Counted from the stretch's first letter, positions 38,082 through 49,751 are shown. The stretch: DNA of 64,000 bases from Abelmoschus esculentus (GCA_035048815.1 JAUCBN010000035.1:9746501-9810500); one strand, 5' to 3'. Notes: generated by a model from the letters alone, not told the origin. Translations and numbers: made by a program.

Positions 38082-39135
38082 TGTAATCACTCATTTTTAT
38101 CGAAATTTTAGTATTTTAGTGTTATTTTAATAATGTTATTATTAATATAAAAAAACAAAAAAAAAGGAAAAGATATGAAATTACGTGGACAAGAGCCACC
38201 CACGTCACCCACTCTCCCCCACATTTCGCCTATAAATAGGCATGAGATTTGCCTTGCTCACTCACCAATTTGAAGAGCCGGTGAAGGCTACCCTACGAGA
38301 GAACCCTTTGGTTCTCGGGTGGCCATGGACCGAGGGAAAATCCTCGGTCTTACCCGGTTCGATTAGATCCTATTTTTAGGATTTGATCTAGTTAAATTTT
38401 TTATAGGTCATGGTAGATCTTGGTGGGGAATTCATCGGGTTTAGTCGTTCGTATTTTTAGGTATAATTTCTATTTCTTTTTATCTTTGTATTTTGGATTT
38501 TTTTAATAAAAATAGTTGTTTATTATTTTTTATCGTAGATTAATATTAATTTATATTTATGTTTTAAATTAATATTTATATATTTTTTTAATTTATATTT
38601 TAGATTAGTCTTTTATTTGTTAGATTAATATTTATGTTTTATTTATTTTTTTATGTAATGTTTTTAATTTATTTGTCATGTTTAAGATTACGTGTTAACA
38701 CTTTAATTAATTAATACGGGACCCTAAATTCGTTCGTAAGCGAGGTCAGTACGAATATGGTGGTAGTGGTTCGAACGCTTATCTTCGAGTTTAGGTACTT
38801 TAAAATAAATGCACATATTTAATTAAAAATTAATTCGATCATCAAATTAGCCCGGAAAATTTAATATTAATGAAACGGTAATTAATAAAGTAACAATTTT
38901 GGGCGGTGTGGGGTGCTAATCCTTCCGCATCAGTAACCGACTCCCGAGTCCCAAACTTTTAAAATCTATGGTTTTATGGTACGGCCGGTGGCGACTCCTA
39001 TTTTTACAAAATTAGTTTTTAAATCGAAAACCCCGCGTGGAAGACATCAATTTTCAAATTAAAATCGATAATGTTTCCAACATCGAAAAAACATTTTAGC
39101 GATACTCTTATTCAAGGATTTTTAAGATTGCTACA
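38082..39135 (+). repeat. LTR, about 1054 bp
   Basis: TG...CA bounded. It contains a strong TATA box at 38231, a pyrimidine-rich ACTCTCCCCCAC stretch upstream of it, and GC-richer sequence downstream (38280-38360), as expected of an LTR promoter and leader. Confidence 0.6.
38231..38238 (+). promoter_or_regulatory. Probable LTR TATA box
   Basis: CGCCTATAAATAGGCATG is a consensus plant TATA element about 150 bp into the LTR and preceded by a CCACGTCACCCAC stretch. Confidence 0.6.
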
Positions 39136-39367
39136 GGGTGTCGAACACCGTTATATAATATTAAGTTGAATACCGTTAAATATTATTAAATTAATTAATT
39201 AAGATTAAAAATCTCAAAGACTTAACATATAGTTAATAAAAGATTGATAAAGTAATAATTTCAGATAATATACTAAATAATTAATTTCTTCGAATAATAT
39301 AATAATAAAAGGAAGGAGTTCACTTTCATTAACACCATACATTTTTATATTGAGATTAGTTAAAACC

Positions 39368-40003
39368 CTAATTTACGAAAAATTATTACATGAACTCTTT
39401 CTACCACCTAGGATATGCTCCCAATCAATTAAATTAAGACACATAATATATTTTTTCTATATCAAGTTTAGACATAAATATTGTCCAAATCATCCAATGT
39501 CTTTGATTTAAAAAGAAAAAAGAAAAAAATATTAATAAATATTTCTTGTGTCATCTTTCTCTTTGTTCTTTAAAATTGTTCTAATTATTTTTTTATATAG
39601 ATTTGAGGTTTATGGTTTAGAGTTTATGGTTAGGGATTAGTGGTTTATGGTTTATGGTTTATGTGGTTTAGGTTTAGGGTTTAGGGTTAGAGTTGTTAGG
39701 GTTATTGTTTAGGTTTAGGGTTTAGGGTTAGGGTTATTGTTTAGGTTTAGGGGTTAGGGTTAGGGTTTAGGGGTTAGAAAAAATTAATTAAAAAAATTAA
39801 ACAATAAAGAGGAAGACAACATAAAAAATCTTTGATAATATTTTTTCCTTTTTTAAATCAAATGTTTTAAAGTGGATGATTTGGATGATGTTTATGTGTA
39901 AATATGATATGAAAAAAATATATTATGCGTCCTAATTTAATTGATTTAGATCATATCCTAGACGATGAAAAAAATTCATGTAATAATTTTTCCTATTTTA
40001 CAG
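39368..40003. repeat. Foldback element 1 with TTTAGGG-like loop
   Basis: The arms at about 39368-39600 and 39782-40003 are inverted copies (roughly 80% by eye). For example AAAAATTATTACATGAA, CTAGGATATG and ATCAATTAAATTA on the left recur reverse-complemented on the right. The 180 bp loop is degenerate TTTAGGG/TTAGGG repeat. The outer flanks show no clear target duplication. Confidence 0.75.
39605..39780 (+). repeat. Degenerate telomere-like (TTTAGGG)n stretch
   Basis: GTTTAGGGTTTAGGGTTAG and related units fill the stretch, with TTAGGGTTATTGTTTAGG interruptions. It forms the loop of foldback element 1. Confidence 0.85.
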
Positions 40004-40189
40004 CAAGATATCCTGTAAATTCATTAATTATGGATCACATGATCAATCAAACACAACCAGAACAAATAATTCCAGCTTTGTTAATCAATTATTGTATAAA
40101 CAATTGAAAAACTAAATACCTAAATATTAAATATTAATTATATAATATATATTTAAAGGGTTATGCTATTTATACCTAAGGGTATCGAT

Positions 40190-40700
40190 AGAATTTTAAA
40201 TATTCATGTTATTAATGTTTATTTGGTAATTATATCTTTAAAATATTGTGTTTCATTGATTATATTCTTAGATCTTAAACTATAAATACTAATCCTTAAT
40301 CTTTGAACATTAAACCCAAATCCTAAATACTAACACTAAATATTCAACTCTAAACTCTAAACCATGAAATCTAACTCCTAAACCCTAAACCCTAACTATT
40401 AATCCTAAGTATAAACCCTAAACCTTAACCATGAATCCTAACCTAAACCTTAAATCTTAAACTCTAAACCCTAACCTTAAATATAATCCTTAATTACTAA
40501 TCTCTAACCCTAAACCCTAATCATAAACTTTAAATCTAAACTATAAATAATAAACTATTTTAGGTAATATTAATTATATTAAACATAATATTTTAAGAAT
40601 CTAATTAATTGTGTTCTATTAATTTTATTAAAAAATAAAAAAGTATTAATTATAAAAATTTATTAGGATCTTATTAACAACCTTAATACTGTCGATATAA
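40190..40700. repeat. Possible foldback element 2 with CCCTAAA-like loop
   Basis: The central part (about 40310-40545) is degenerate CCCTAAA/CCTAAAC, opposite in orientation to the stretch at 39605. Flanking arms show weaker inverted similarity: TTTAAAATATTGTGTTT near 40235 against CTTAAAATATTATGTTT in the complement near 40590. The arms are AT-rich, so the pairing is less certain than for element 1. Confidence 0.45.
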
Positions 40701-41229
40701 AAATTCATATTTAAAAAGTAAACGAAATAAGATACTAGATCCTATAAATGAGATTAAAAATATAAATATTGTCATTTTGACTTCTGAATAAAAAATTTGA
40801 GTTAGAAAAATCTATTTAATATTAAATATCTATAATTATTATTTAAAGATTTAAATTATTGGTAACACAACTTTCTGTGGCCTGTGGGAGACATCATTTA
40901 CTTTGTGTCTGCCGGACCCATTACTCAAAGAGTGAAAGTCTAACTGTTCATCAACCGCCATGTGTTCCTGCTTACATTTTTGCAATACTAAATTAGTGCG
41001 TACACTTTTATTGTTAAGTATAAACTTTAATAAATAATATTATGTATTTCTTGTCAAATAATATAAATATATATGTGACCATTCTCTATGTTATACCTAG
41101 GATAGAATCCTTGTCTCAACAACATTAATATGTCATTGATTATTAATACAAAATTACAAAAATTTAGGATATAAAATTAGATTATTAATATAAATAAAAA
41201 TATATATAAAAATTTAAAATTTTAAAAAG
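40701..41229. other. AT-rich intergenic stretch, nothing recognised
   Basis: No reading frame, RNA gene or repeat structure was recognised. A somewhat GC-richer segment at about 40870-40980 has no protein character in any frame. Confidence 0.5.
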
Positions 41230-41418
41230 ACGAGACTGTATTCAAATATCCTCTAGGTTCATCCCTATCAACAAGCGGTATTCCAATTCATGCATGGACG
41301 TCAGAGAAGACGTTTAAGAACATTGCGGCTATTTGGAGTGAGTTATTGCAAACTGAAACTGAAACCTTGGCGACATCAACGTTTGAGAGGTGTAGGTTTC
41401 GTCTCAGAAATTTATGTA
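41230..41418 (+). pseudogene. Fragment resembling a LINE ORF1 (DUF4283-like) protein
   Basis: A GC-richer open stretch without a start reads STSGIPIHAWTSEKTFKNIA followed by AIWSELLQTETETLA. The pattern SGIPxHAWxxxTFKxIAxxWG is typical of plant LINE-associated ORF1 proteins. It has no complete domain and runs into AT-rich sequence before the copia insertion at 41495. A possible continuation lies on the far side of that element (46770-46920). Confidence 0.45.
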
Positions 41419-41494
41419 AAAAGATATAAAATTATCAATAAGTTTTATTAAAAATATAAAATTGTAAAATTATAAGAGTCTAATAATATAAAAT

Positions 41495-41697
41495 TGTTAT
41501 GAATAAAATAAAAAATAAGAATATATGAATAAAGATAAGAGAAAAGAGAGATTTTATTATATTCTCAATGGTGAATTGTATATAAAGCTTTGGCCAAAAG
41601 TCTATATTTATAGGCATAAGATGAAAACCCTAATTTCAATGGGTATTAAACCCTAATAATAAAGCCCATTAAACTTTAACTTAATATATTCATAACA
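41495..41697 (-). repeat. 3' LTR of the copia element (203 bp)
   Basis: The minus strand starts TGTTATGAATATATTAAG and ends TTCATAACA. It contains GCCTATAAATATAGAC, a TATA-type promoter. It lacks about 25 bp present in the other LTR. Confidence 0.92.
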
Positions 41698-41710
41698 CTC
41701 CCCCTTGGAT
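41698..41710 (-). other. Polypurine tract of the copia element
   Basis: Plus-strand CTCCCCCTTGG adjoins the LTR and reads CCAAGGGGGAG on the element strand directly before TGTTATG. Confidence 0.85.
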
Positions 41711-44700
41711 ATCCATGAATATAATGTGCCTCGTTAAAACCTTACTAAGATAAAAACCCCGTGGGAAAAAAAATCTTAGTGAAGGAAAAAGAGTACACAC
41801 ATCTTTGATACGCATATCACGTTGCCTCATTAAAAACCTTACCAGGAAAACCCATTGGGACAAAACCTTGGTTAAGGAAAAAAGAGTGCAACGCGTATTT
41901 ACTCCCCTCATGAAAATATCACATAAAACCTTTGAATCTTCATAATTCAATATTGAATACAAACTTCAAATATTGAAGTAGATCATGTACTAGTGGATAA
42001 ATCTTCCAAATCATTGCTTGAAATGATTCATTGAATGATATTCATCTAAAAATCATGAGGGACGAAACTTGAAGAAATATGTCTCGTTATATGATATTTG
42101 ATATATCCACCTTGAGATATAAATTTTGTATTATCTCTTTACAAGATAGCTTGCATCTTATCTTGTGAAAAACATTAACATATCTTCAGGATATGTTTAG
42201 CCAAACACATATTTTGGCTTTGCCTCATGCATAACAATTATTTAAAGGTAATGATCTTGTATCACTTAAATAATATTTCTGGACCAGCTAAGATATGATG
42301 CTTCCAGATCAAATAATGTATATATTGTGCTTTTAGACCAAGAATATCATTACCCTTTTCTTGAGGCAGAAAGAATCTTTGTTTACACTAAGAGACCTAA
42401 CAACCATAAGGGTGATCAATGAATATGCATTATTCATGTAAAGTCTCTTTCAACATTTTTTTGTATGTTGATTGACGTACAAGGATTTGAGGAGATCTCT
42501 TCACGAGTCTCAACTATATTCAAATCATCGAAAATAATAAAAATTCAGAACTAATCCACTTAATCAAAATGCTCAGGGAAATTAAATAATTCATATAGCA
42601 TTATTCTAATAAGTATTCAATGAGGCGATTATATCAAATATGCCTAAATCTTCCAATCCATAAAGGATATATTTAATATGGTTGAATAATGTTCTCGAGA
42701 ACTTGAATTAACTGCTTCTGGCAGTCTAAATCCTTTTAGAAGCTTCATGTAAATATTTTTATCAAGAGGCTCACACAAATAAGATGTAACAATATCCATT
42801 AGACGAAACTATTTCATTTATTTTCAGAATATCTAAAAGTAATTGCATCCACCACCAAGGAATATATTTTCCTCATTCAATTTCATATCTTTGTGAGAAT
42901 CCTTGTGCAACCAAATGAGCTTATATCTCATGATTTCCCCTTTTGATTTCTCTTTCTCACAAAGGCTCGTTTATATCCACGAGCTTTACACATTTCAATG
43001 TACGAGCTATAGGCTCAAATACTTCTCTTTTCAAATGAGATTTAGTTTCGCCTCAATTGCCTCTTTCATATTGGTCAATCATTTCTTTATTTACATTGCC
43101 CAATTGACAATGATTCATGATCCACGCCATCAAATAAAATCTCTAGTGCTATATTGCATGCAAATATATTAACGACGTCGATTTAATTTCAGTTCCATTT
43201 ATTACCAGACATGATATAATCTATTGAGATCTCTTTATTGTCAGGTACCTGAGTCATGTCAATATCTCTGTTGGAGACTATTTAATCTCTTCTAGAGATT
43301 TTCATAATCATTGATTCCTCGATCAGACCATCATAAAATATAGCTACTTTTTCCTTTTCGAGGATCTTTTATCTTTGGAAATTACTTGTCTACTATGCTT
43401 TAAGCGTAAGTTAGACTCATTAGCAAATAGAGTTTTTCCTTTCATAGCTGGTATACGTGACTTAGTCACTCTTTTAGGGTCAGCAAAACCATCTGGCAAT
43501 TGATTTGCTAAATGAATTATCCATTGAACTTATAATTCATATTGTGTATTACGTGGATCAAAAAGAAAAAATGATAATTCATTTCAACTTATTTCTTTCC
43601 TCAGCTATTTATTTTCTTCCCCTAATGTTGGGTAAATTGACTCATTAAAAAGATACTCAATAAATCCTCTATCAGAAGCTCTTACATATATTCCCAACAA
43701 AACTCATCTTTGTGCGTTGTGGTGGAGCAATTAGAATATATATCGCACACCCAAAAAGTTGAGATGAGAAATATTTGGTTCCTGACCAAAAACCATTTAT
43801 AATAGGGAGAACTTATAATCATTTGTTGACTTGATGCGAATTAGTGATACTACATATAAAATGATATGTCATCAACATTATCAAGACCATTGTCTTTATA
43901 AGATAATCTGGAAAATATGCTCATAATTTTATCAATTGAGCAAGTAGCCTCGCAAACACCAAGTTATGGGTTAATAACAAGGATACATATAACCATCTAG
44001 TTGATGCATCGATAAAAATCATAAAATATCTAGATGGACTGTATGAAAGGTGTATGGGACCATATATATCACCTTGTATCCGTTCTAGAAAATTAATAGA
44101 TTTGCACTCTATCATAGTTGTTGATGATTGAATAATCAAAATGCTTTCATAGCAAGTATCACAAGAAAAATTACATTGAAGAAACTCCTAGTTCTTCAAT
44201 AAATGACCACATGAAAGTGTCAGTAATTTTTTGCATCATAATTGAACCGAGATGGTCTAACCGGTCATGCCAAATAAAATAATCAGTAAACATCTAGTTT
44301 ACAATAGCATGAGCTTCAATTTGTACTAATTCTTATGTAGTACAATATGGATGACAGTGCATGTAATTTTGCCAAACTTTCATTATTGCCTTGAGTTATA
44401 CTCGTAATATTGAGATAGTCATCATCCCTTTAACTGATATTCGGGGAATGGAAAAATATTAAAGAAATATCACATCAAATCAAATTAGATCAAAGATAAG
44501 CTCTCAAGAGCTCTTCCGAAGCACTAATATTTTAGTACTTTGAGATATAGTACTCATATTTCTCTTGTATTTAAATGAGAAAATATTTCTTATGCTTAAG
44601 TATTGTATGAGTACTTGCACTGTTTGCTAAGCATAAATCGTCATACATTATTGCATATTTTATTCCAGAAGTAATCATATCCTTTTAAAGGAAAAATTAA

Positions 44701-46420
44701 CATAAAAGATAAATAAATAATATATAAAATAAGTTAACATAAATAAATAATAAATAAAAATAAATTAACATAAAATAAAATAAATAAAAGATCTAAAAAA
44801 ATTAAAATAAATGACGGATTATTCTCTTGAAGGATTATGAGAAAATTATCAATATCCAATTGAGTTGGATCAATAACGCCAATTTTCGCCACAAAGAAAA
44901 TCTGTTTATATTTTCTTTAATTTATCATTCATGATTATGGATAAACTTCATAATACTCCGGGGTTTGACAAGTACGAGATCAATGGTTTGTACCATAACA
45001 TTGATAACATAAAGACTTTAATATGATCTCTATCATTCTTGTCATCTTTATATTTCTACTTCTTGTGTATATAAGTATTCTCAAAATAATCATCTTATCC
45101 ATGTCTATTTTATGATCTCAATCATGATCAAAATTACTAATATAACATTTATTCTTTCCGCTATAAAATATCACATTCACTTCAGGGAATAGAGCGGAGA
45201 CTGATAGGTATTTAAAACCTTTATATGATATTGTGTCTGTAAGACAACATTAATGCATGAAAAGTGGAGTATGTTTTTCTAACATATCCTCATCAATGAT
45301 ACTCTATCACATAATTAAGTTTTATTCACTAACCATATAGTGAATTATCACGTTTGCATTCACTTCAAGGAATGAAACAAATTCAAAAATCGCATGGAAT
45401 AAACATCATGCTTGTATAATTGCATGGAATAAACATCATACTTGTATAATTGCATGGAATAAACATCATACTTGATTCACTTCAAGGAATAACATAAATC
45501 CAATAATCGCATGGAATAATCATCAAGCTTGCATTCACTTCAAGGAATGTCATAAATCCAATAATCGCATGGAATAATCATCATGCTTGCATTCACTTTA
45601 AGGAATGTCATAAATTCAATAATTGCATGAAATAAGCATCATGCATGCATTCACTTCAGGGAATGTTTCCCATAAAAATTATTTGATCAAGATGATTTTC
45701 GTAACTTGAACTTGGGAGAAATCTATAATCGAGTTTTTCGATCCAAAAAAAAATTGCTTTCAAGCAAATATAGACTTTATAATATTCATACTATTAAATA
45801 ATAATTTATCAATCAATATATATACAATACATACAAGGAATAAAAATTTAATCCTTATACGCGGCGTTGTTAAACTAGTCCACAAGGTCCTTTAAAAAGA
45901 ACCTCCTTTGAGACCAGTAGCCTCGCAGAACGGGATGTCCAGCCAATATACTCGGATTAAACCAACATAACAAAGAACATATTAATTAAAGGTTTAATAT
46001 TTGTTTCAATGTCATGTAATACTTTGAACATTATTAAAAACACAAACTTTCACCATAATAATAAAATAAACAAATATTGGTTATAAATAAAGATAAAAGA
46101 AGTCTCTAATTAAATAAATAAAATATATCAAACTTTCCACTAATTTGAATATATGGTAGATTTAGTTACCAATATCTTGTTAAAATCTTTTTCGAGAATT
46201 TTCGACAAAAACCACGGTTTTTGAGTCACTTTATCGCTACACAAATACCAAACAACCAAAGATTTTAATAAATTAAAAATCAAATCAAAGATCAAGAGAG
46301 AAAAATAACCGATAATTAAAATATAATTGATGGAGAAGAACTTATTTTTTATTTATGTCAATAACAAATTCTTTTTAATAACTTCTTCAAGATTTGAACG
46401 ACAAACATCTTCGTTGGTTA
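41711..46420 (-). pseudogene. Ty1-copia gag-pol polyprotein, heavily mutated
   Basis: Only islands are readable. A gag zinc knuckle CYQCYGTNH then SRTC lies at 45009-44968, with a TGG-to-TGA stop after the His; its CX2CX4HX4C spacing is intact. An integrase segment at about 44139-43921 reads LERIQGDIYGPIH and FMIFIDASTRW, with the core-domain Asp residues. The reverse transcriptase/RNase H region (about 43500-41800) is too disrupted to outline. The order gag, integrase, RT toward the 3' LTR is the copia order. Confidence 0.8.
45355..45665. repeat. Minisatellite of about 66 bp inside the copia element
   Basis: Units built of GCATTCACTTCAAGGAATG, CATAAATCCAATAATCGCAT and GGAATAATCATCATGCTT recur four to five times, with a shorter 30 bp sub-repeat (TTGCATGGAATAAACATCAT) at 45390-45470. 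It lies upstream of the zinc knuckle on the element strand. Confidence 0.88.
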
Positions 46421-46439
46421 GAGTCTCGTGCTGATAACG

Positions 46440-46669
46440 TGTTGTGAATAAAATAAAGAACAATAATAGATGAATAAAGATGAGAGAAAAGAGAGAGATT
46501 TTATTATATTCTCAAAGGTGAGTTGTATACAAAGCTTTGTCCAAAAGTCTATATTTATAGGCATAAGATGAAAACCCTAATTCCAATGGGTATTAAACCC
46601 TAATAATAAAGCCCATTAAACTTTAGCTTAATATATGAATATCCACCATGAATAAATATATTCATAACA
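46440..46669 (-). repeat. 5' LTR of the copia element (230 bp)
   Basis: Close to the 3' LTR but with about 25 extra bases (GAATATCCACCATGAATAAA region, 46636-46660) between two AATATAT words. Slippage or deletion between those words would give the shorter LTR. Confidence 0.92.
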
Positions 46670-46744
46670 AAAATCAAATTATTAATAAAAATTAAAAAAT
46701 AAAATAAAATATAAAAGTACTTAAACTTTTTAAAAAGTGTGATT

Positions 46745-46920
46745 GCTCTAAACACTTTTTAAGTTCGTCCCGGATTGACGACACATAATGATGAGATTAT
46801 CGACTTTCAAGTTGAGCTCGATGCATTTCAAGTCTTAGTGGTTGAGAAGGAAGAGTCGATTGGCCCAAAATGTGACCGAAGTTGTGGTATTAAGGTTGAA
46901 TCAAGAGGGAAAAATTATTA
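46745..46920 (+). pseudogene. Second half of the LINE ORF1-like fragment
   Basis: Open without a start: NDEIIDFQVELDAFQVLVVE, then KEESIGPKCDRSCGIKVES, ending in TAG near 46921. The DEI...V.LD...VLVVE pattern resembles the part of plant LINE ORF1-like proteins that follows the SGIPxHAW segment, here found at 41230-41418. The copia element lies between them, within AT-rich sequence. Similarity is judged by eye only. Confidence 0.35.
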
Positions 46921-47418
46921 GATGAACCTTGTTCAATACATCATCCGTTATCCCAACTAATCAGATTCATTCATTTTATTCTTTTTAAGATGAATCATCG
47001 TCTCTTTCTTACATGTAATTAGTAAATGAGTAGCTATTTAATGATAAACAAACTTGATTGATTGGACCACAAAAGATATGTTAAAAATAATTTATCTAAT
47101 AAATTTTCATCAAGTGATAAAACCGTAACGAATGAAGTTTTTTCGAGTAGTAGGAAACGGAGACGTCTGGAAAGTGCAAGTCTTTCAACGATAATAGTCG
47201 CTATTCGAAATACTACATCAATAAATCAGATATCTCAAATCGGATATTTTAAACACCCAAGTATTGATATACACACATTAATATTTGTGATATTTTGTTT
47301 GCCAACTAAAATTCTATCTATAGCTTATTCATGTTTGATATTCCAAATGAATTTATTAGTTATTTTATTTTTATTTTAATTCCAAAAATTATTTATACAC
47401 AAACAAGACAAAATTAAA
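46921..47418. other. AT-rich intergenic stretch
   Basis: A plus-strand frame at 47062-47379 starts with a Ser/Arg-rich piece (SSSRKRRRLES) but ends in hydrophobic AT-rich translation with no known domain. It may be debris of the adjacent ORF1-like fragment. Nothing else was seen. Confidence 0.4.
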
Positions 47419-47580
47419 ATGATTGGGTTGTTAAAAGAAGAAAATTCAAAAAGATCTGATCTTGATGGTGTGGAGAGTTGCACATCTGGCATGGGTTCCA
47501 CCAAAGGCAGGCGAAAACAAGCCTTTAGGGATACGTCTAATAGAGCATACCTGGCAGGAAAATGTGACCCAGTGGCCTAA
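47419..47580 (+). CDS. Small unrecognised ORF (53 aa), doubtful
   Basis: ATG at 47419 to TAA at 47578-47580. The product is hydrophilic, with GMGSTKGRRKQAFRDTSNRA in its second half. It is embedded in a locally GC-richer patch (47460-47580) amid very AT-rich sequence, which is why it stands out. No family is recognised. It could be the end of a decayed retroelement ORF1 or an old gene fragment. Confidence 0.2.
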   Translation: MIGLLKEENSKRSDLDGVESCTSGMGSTKGRRKQAFRDTSNRAYLAGKCDPVA

Positions 47581-48149
47581 GTTATTTCGGTTTAATTAGG
47601 TTAGAAGTTTCTACAAAATTTTAAACTTTAAAATTTAAGAACTATATTTTATTTTTTAAAAAATAAATCTATTTATAATTAGATTATTTGAAACTTTCAA
47701 TTAAAAAATAAAACATAAACTCAATTTTGTAAAAAAAAAATAGTAATTAATTTTTTAGATTTAAAAATAATACATAAAACATTTATCTTGTTTCATGTGT
47801 TAAGTAGTTTGATATCGTTTAAGTAAATATAAAGTTTGAAGCCTTATATATGTAAAATATTTTTGCCGGAAGATTCACTTTCGAAAATCAAATGAAAAAT
47901 ACGGATCGACCCCAATTAATTCGTATAAAACTTAGTTAATTATATTATTTTTCATTTATATACGTAAAATAAAATAAAAAATATTATTTAATAAAATTAT
48001 AAATATTATAATAAGTCAAACCTATTTAATAAATTTTTACCGACTAGAGACAATACTAAAAATAATTGGCGTTCGATGATTGAGCAATAATTACTTATAT
48101 TTTCATTCGCTTGTTTATTTTTGAAGGTGATCTTGTTTGTGTATTTAAT
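47581..48149. other. AT-rich intergenic stretch, nothing recognised
   Basis: Very AT-rich with homopolymer runs. No frame or structured repeat was recognised. Confidence 0.5.
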
Positions 48150-48241
48150 GTTTCATGAATGTACTCATCGTTCATTTAAGTATTCATGAACGTGTTCCTA
48201 TAAATGTTCGTGAACGTTTTCTTGTCAATGTTCACGAACGT
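48150..48241. repeat. Cluster of GTTCRYGAACG near-palindromes
   Basis: TTTCATGAATG (48151), ATTCATGAACG (48182), GTTCGTGAACG (48206) and GTTCACGAACG (48230) are spaced about 24-31 bp apart. Such words occur in the ends of several plant transposon families, but no element boundaries were found here. Confidence 0.6.
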
Positions 48242-49124
48242 ATTTGTTTAATTTTTCTCGAATATATTCATTTATATATTTAAAAATATTAACTAAATTA
48301 TAAATCAATAAATAAAAAACAACAAAATAAAACTTATATTTCAACATTAATATATATAATATCCTTAATAATAAGTTTGTAAATAATTTTTTTTTCGTGA
48401 ATATAAACGAGCTGGATATAATTATGCTCATATTCGTCGGTTTATTATATGAATATAAAATTTTATTTATATATATTTATTTAACTTAATAAATGAATAT
48501 AAATAAATATTATATAAGCAATTCATCTAATGCTGTATTCATTTATACCAACGTAAAATAGAATGATTTCTTTATCAAATAAAAAATGTCTAAATAACGT
48601 AATTTTGTGTGGTAAGGTTTGAAATAATGGACAAAATAACATCAATCTTGTAATTCCTTGTTAACACATTAGTTGACTTTTGAGTTTTGTTTTCACCATC
48701 CATTTGGCATTTAAAGTATTATATATATATTTTTTATAATATTTTAGATTGATATTTTTTTATTATTTTTTCAGTTTTTAAAGTCTTGTCCTGATTAATT
48801 TAGATTAATTAGTGCCGTACATCTAGTTTTGGTGGATGAGTCTTTCAGCAGAGATTTTCGGCATACACAACATATCGAACCGGAGAGACTTACTTAAACA
48901 AAACCAAATTGTTTACTAATTGGACCAATCCTGTTAATTGATTGATAATTTTTTTTGATAAGTATTAAAATTTATTTTATGAATAATTTTGAAATTTGTA
49001 CTAAAAACATGTAACCTAAAATATCATCCAACACTATAACATTTCAATTATATGGTAACATTTTAAGTTATGCCTTAATTTTTTAACCTTAAATTAAGTT
49101 ACTGTATCCTAAATTCATCGAACA
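48242..49124. other. AT-rich intergenic stretch, nothing recognised
   Basis: No open frame of substance, RNA gene or repeat was recognised. Confidence 0.5.
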
Positions 49125-49365
49125 AAAATCCTTTTGTCTTCTTTTTATGCATCCTTTTGTGTTTTCTGTTAATTTTTAAAAAAATAAATTTTAAACCTTA
49201 ACCCTAATTTTTTATATCCTAAACCCTACGCCCTAAAAATATAGTTCACCCTTAATTCCCTAAACCCTAACCACAACCCCTAACATTAAACCTAAACCCT
49301 CTAATTTAAAGTGAATGCACAAATGAATGCATGAAAAAAAAGTACACGATTTACACCCAAATTCA
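49125..49365. repeat. Possible foldback element 3 with CCCTAAA-like loop
   Basis: A degenerate CCCTAAA stretch (49195-49310) is flanked by TCTTCTTTTTATGCATCCTT (about 49137) and GTGAATGCACAAATGAATGC (about 49311). The complement of the latter resembles the former (ATGCAT..TTTTGTG). The arms are short (about 60 bp). Confidence 0.4.
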
Positions 49366-49751
49366 CCATACATTTCATCAATACATTATAAAAGTTTTAT
49401 TTTTACGTATTTTAATATCGGTGGTTGAATTAAAAAAACTAATGAAATCAACTATAAAAAATTATTTTACAATGAAAGGTAAATTATAATCGGTTCAAAA
49501 AAATTTGGTTTTCCTCTTGATTTCAGGATCTTACCCAGGTTAATCTAAACTAATTCTCGTCACAACAAAGATTTTTTTTGTATTCTCACAGCTTTAAACT
49601 TAAAACCTACTTAATAGATACTAAACTGGTTATCACTTGTACCAACCCGATAATAATAATGATTTAACCTTTTTATAATCGTAAAAACAATTTATATTTA
49701 CATGGAGACAAATATGTATATAATTATATCTTAAATGTTTTTTTATTTAAT
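49366..49751. other. AT-rich stretch downstream of the kinase gene
   Basis: This is the 3' flank of the minus-strand kinase gene and presumably includes its 3' UTR and polyadenylation region. A/T-rich minus-strand sequence directly follows the stop codon. No other feature was recognised. Confidence 0.4.

Larger units (their letters stand above)
37751..39135 (+). mobile_element. 3' end of an LTR retrotransposon (internal tail plus LTR)
   Basis: Begins where the inverted satellite ends. The internal tail (37751-38081) has no clear protein domain. A polypurine-like AGCAAAGAGGGACA lies just before an LTR that starts TGTAATCACT at 38082 and ends GCTACA at 39135. The style (CAAAGAGGG before the LTR; GGTGGCGACTCC-like and AACCGACTCCCGAGTC phrases inside it) fits plant Ty3-gypsy elements. 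No 5' LTR or gag-pol is present, and the satellite does not resume afterwards. Confidence 0.65.
41495..46669 (-). mobile_element. Full-length decayed Ty1-copia retrotransposon with short LTRs
   Basis: 5175 bp bounded by two related LTRs and a perfect 5 bp target duplication AAAAT (41490-41494 and 46670-46674). On the minus strand: 5' LTR (46669-46440), primer-binding region ACGTTATCAGCACGAG just inside it, gag, zinc knuckle, integrase, degraded reverse transcriptase region, polypurine tract CCAAGGGGGAG, 3' LTR (41697-41495). The coding region has many stops and frameshifts. Confidence 0.93.

Noticed and set aside
39605..39780. A true telomere or chromosome-fusion scar
   Set aside because: The repeats are degenerate, short and form the loop of an inverted repeat, and unrelated sequence continues on both sides. 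A head-to-head array expected of a fusion is absent.
42903..43172. 89-codon plus-strand frame
   Set aside because: Antisense to the copia pol region, hydrophobic and AT-driven.
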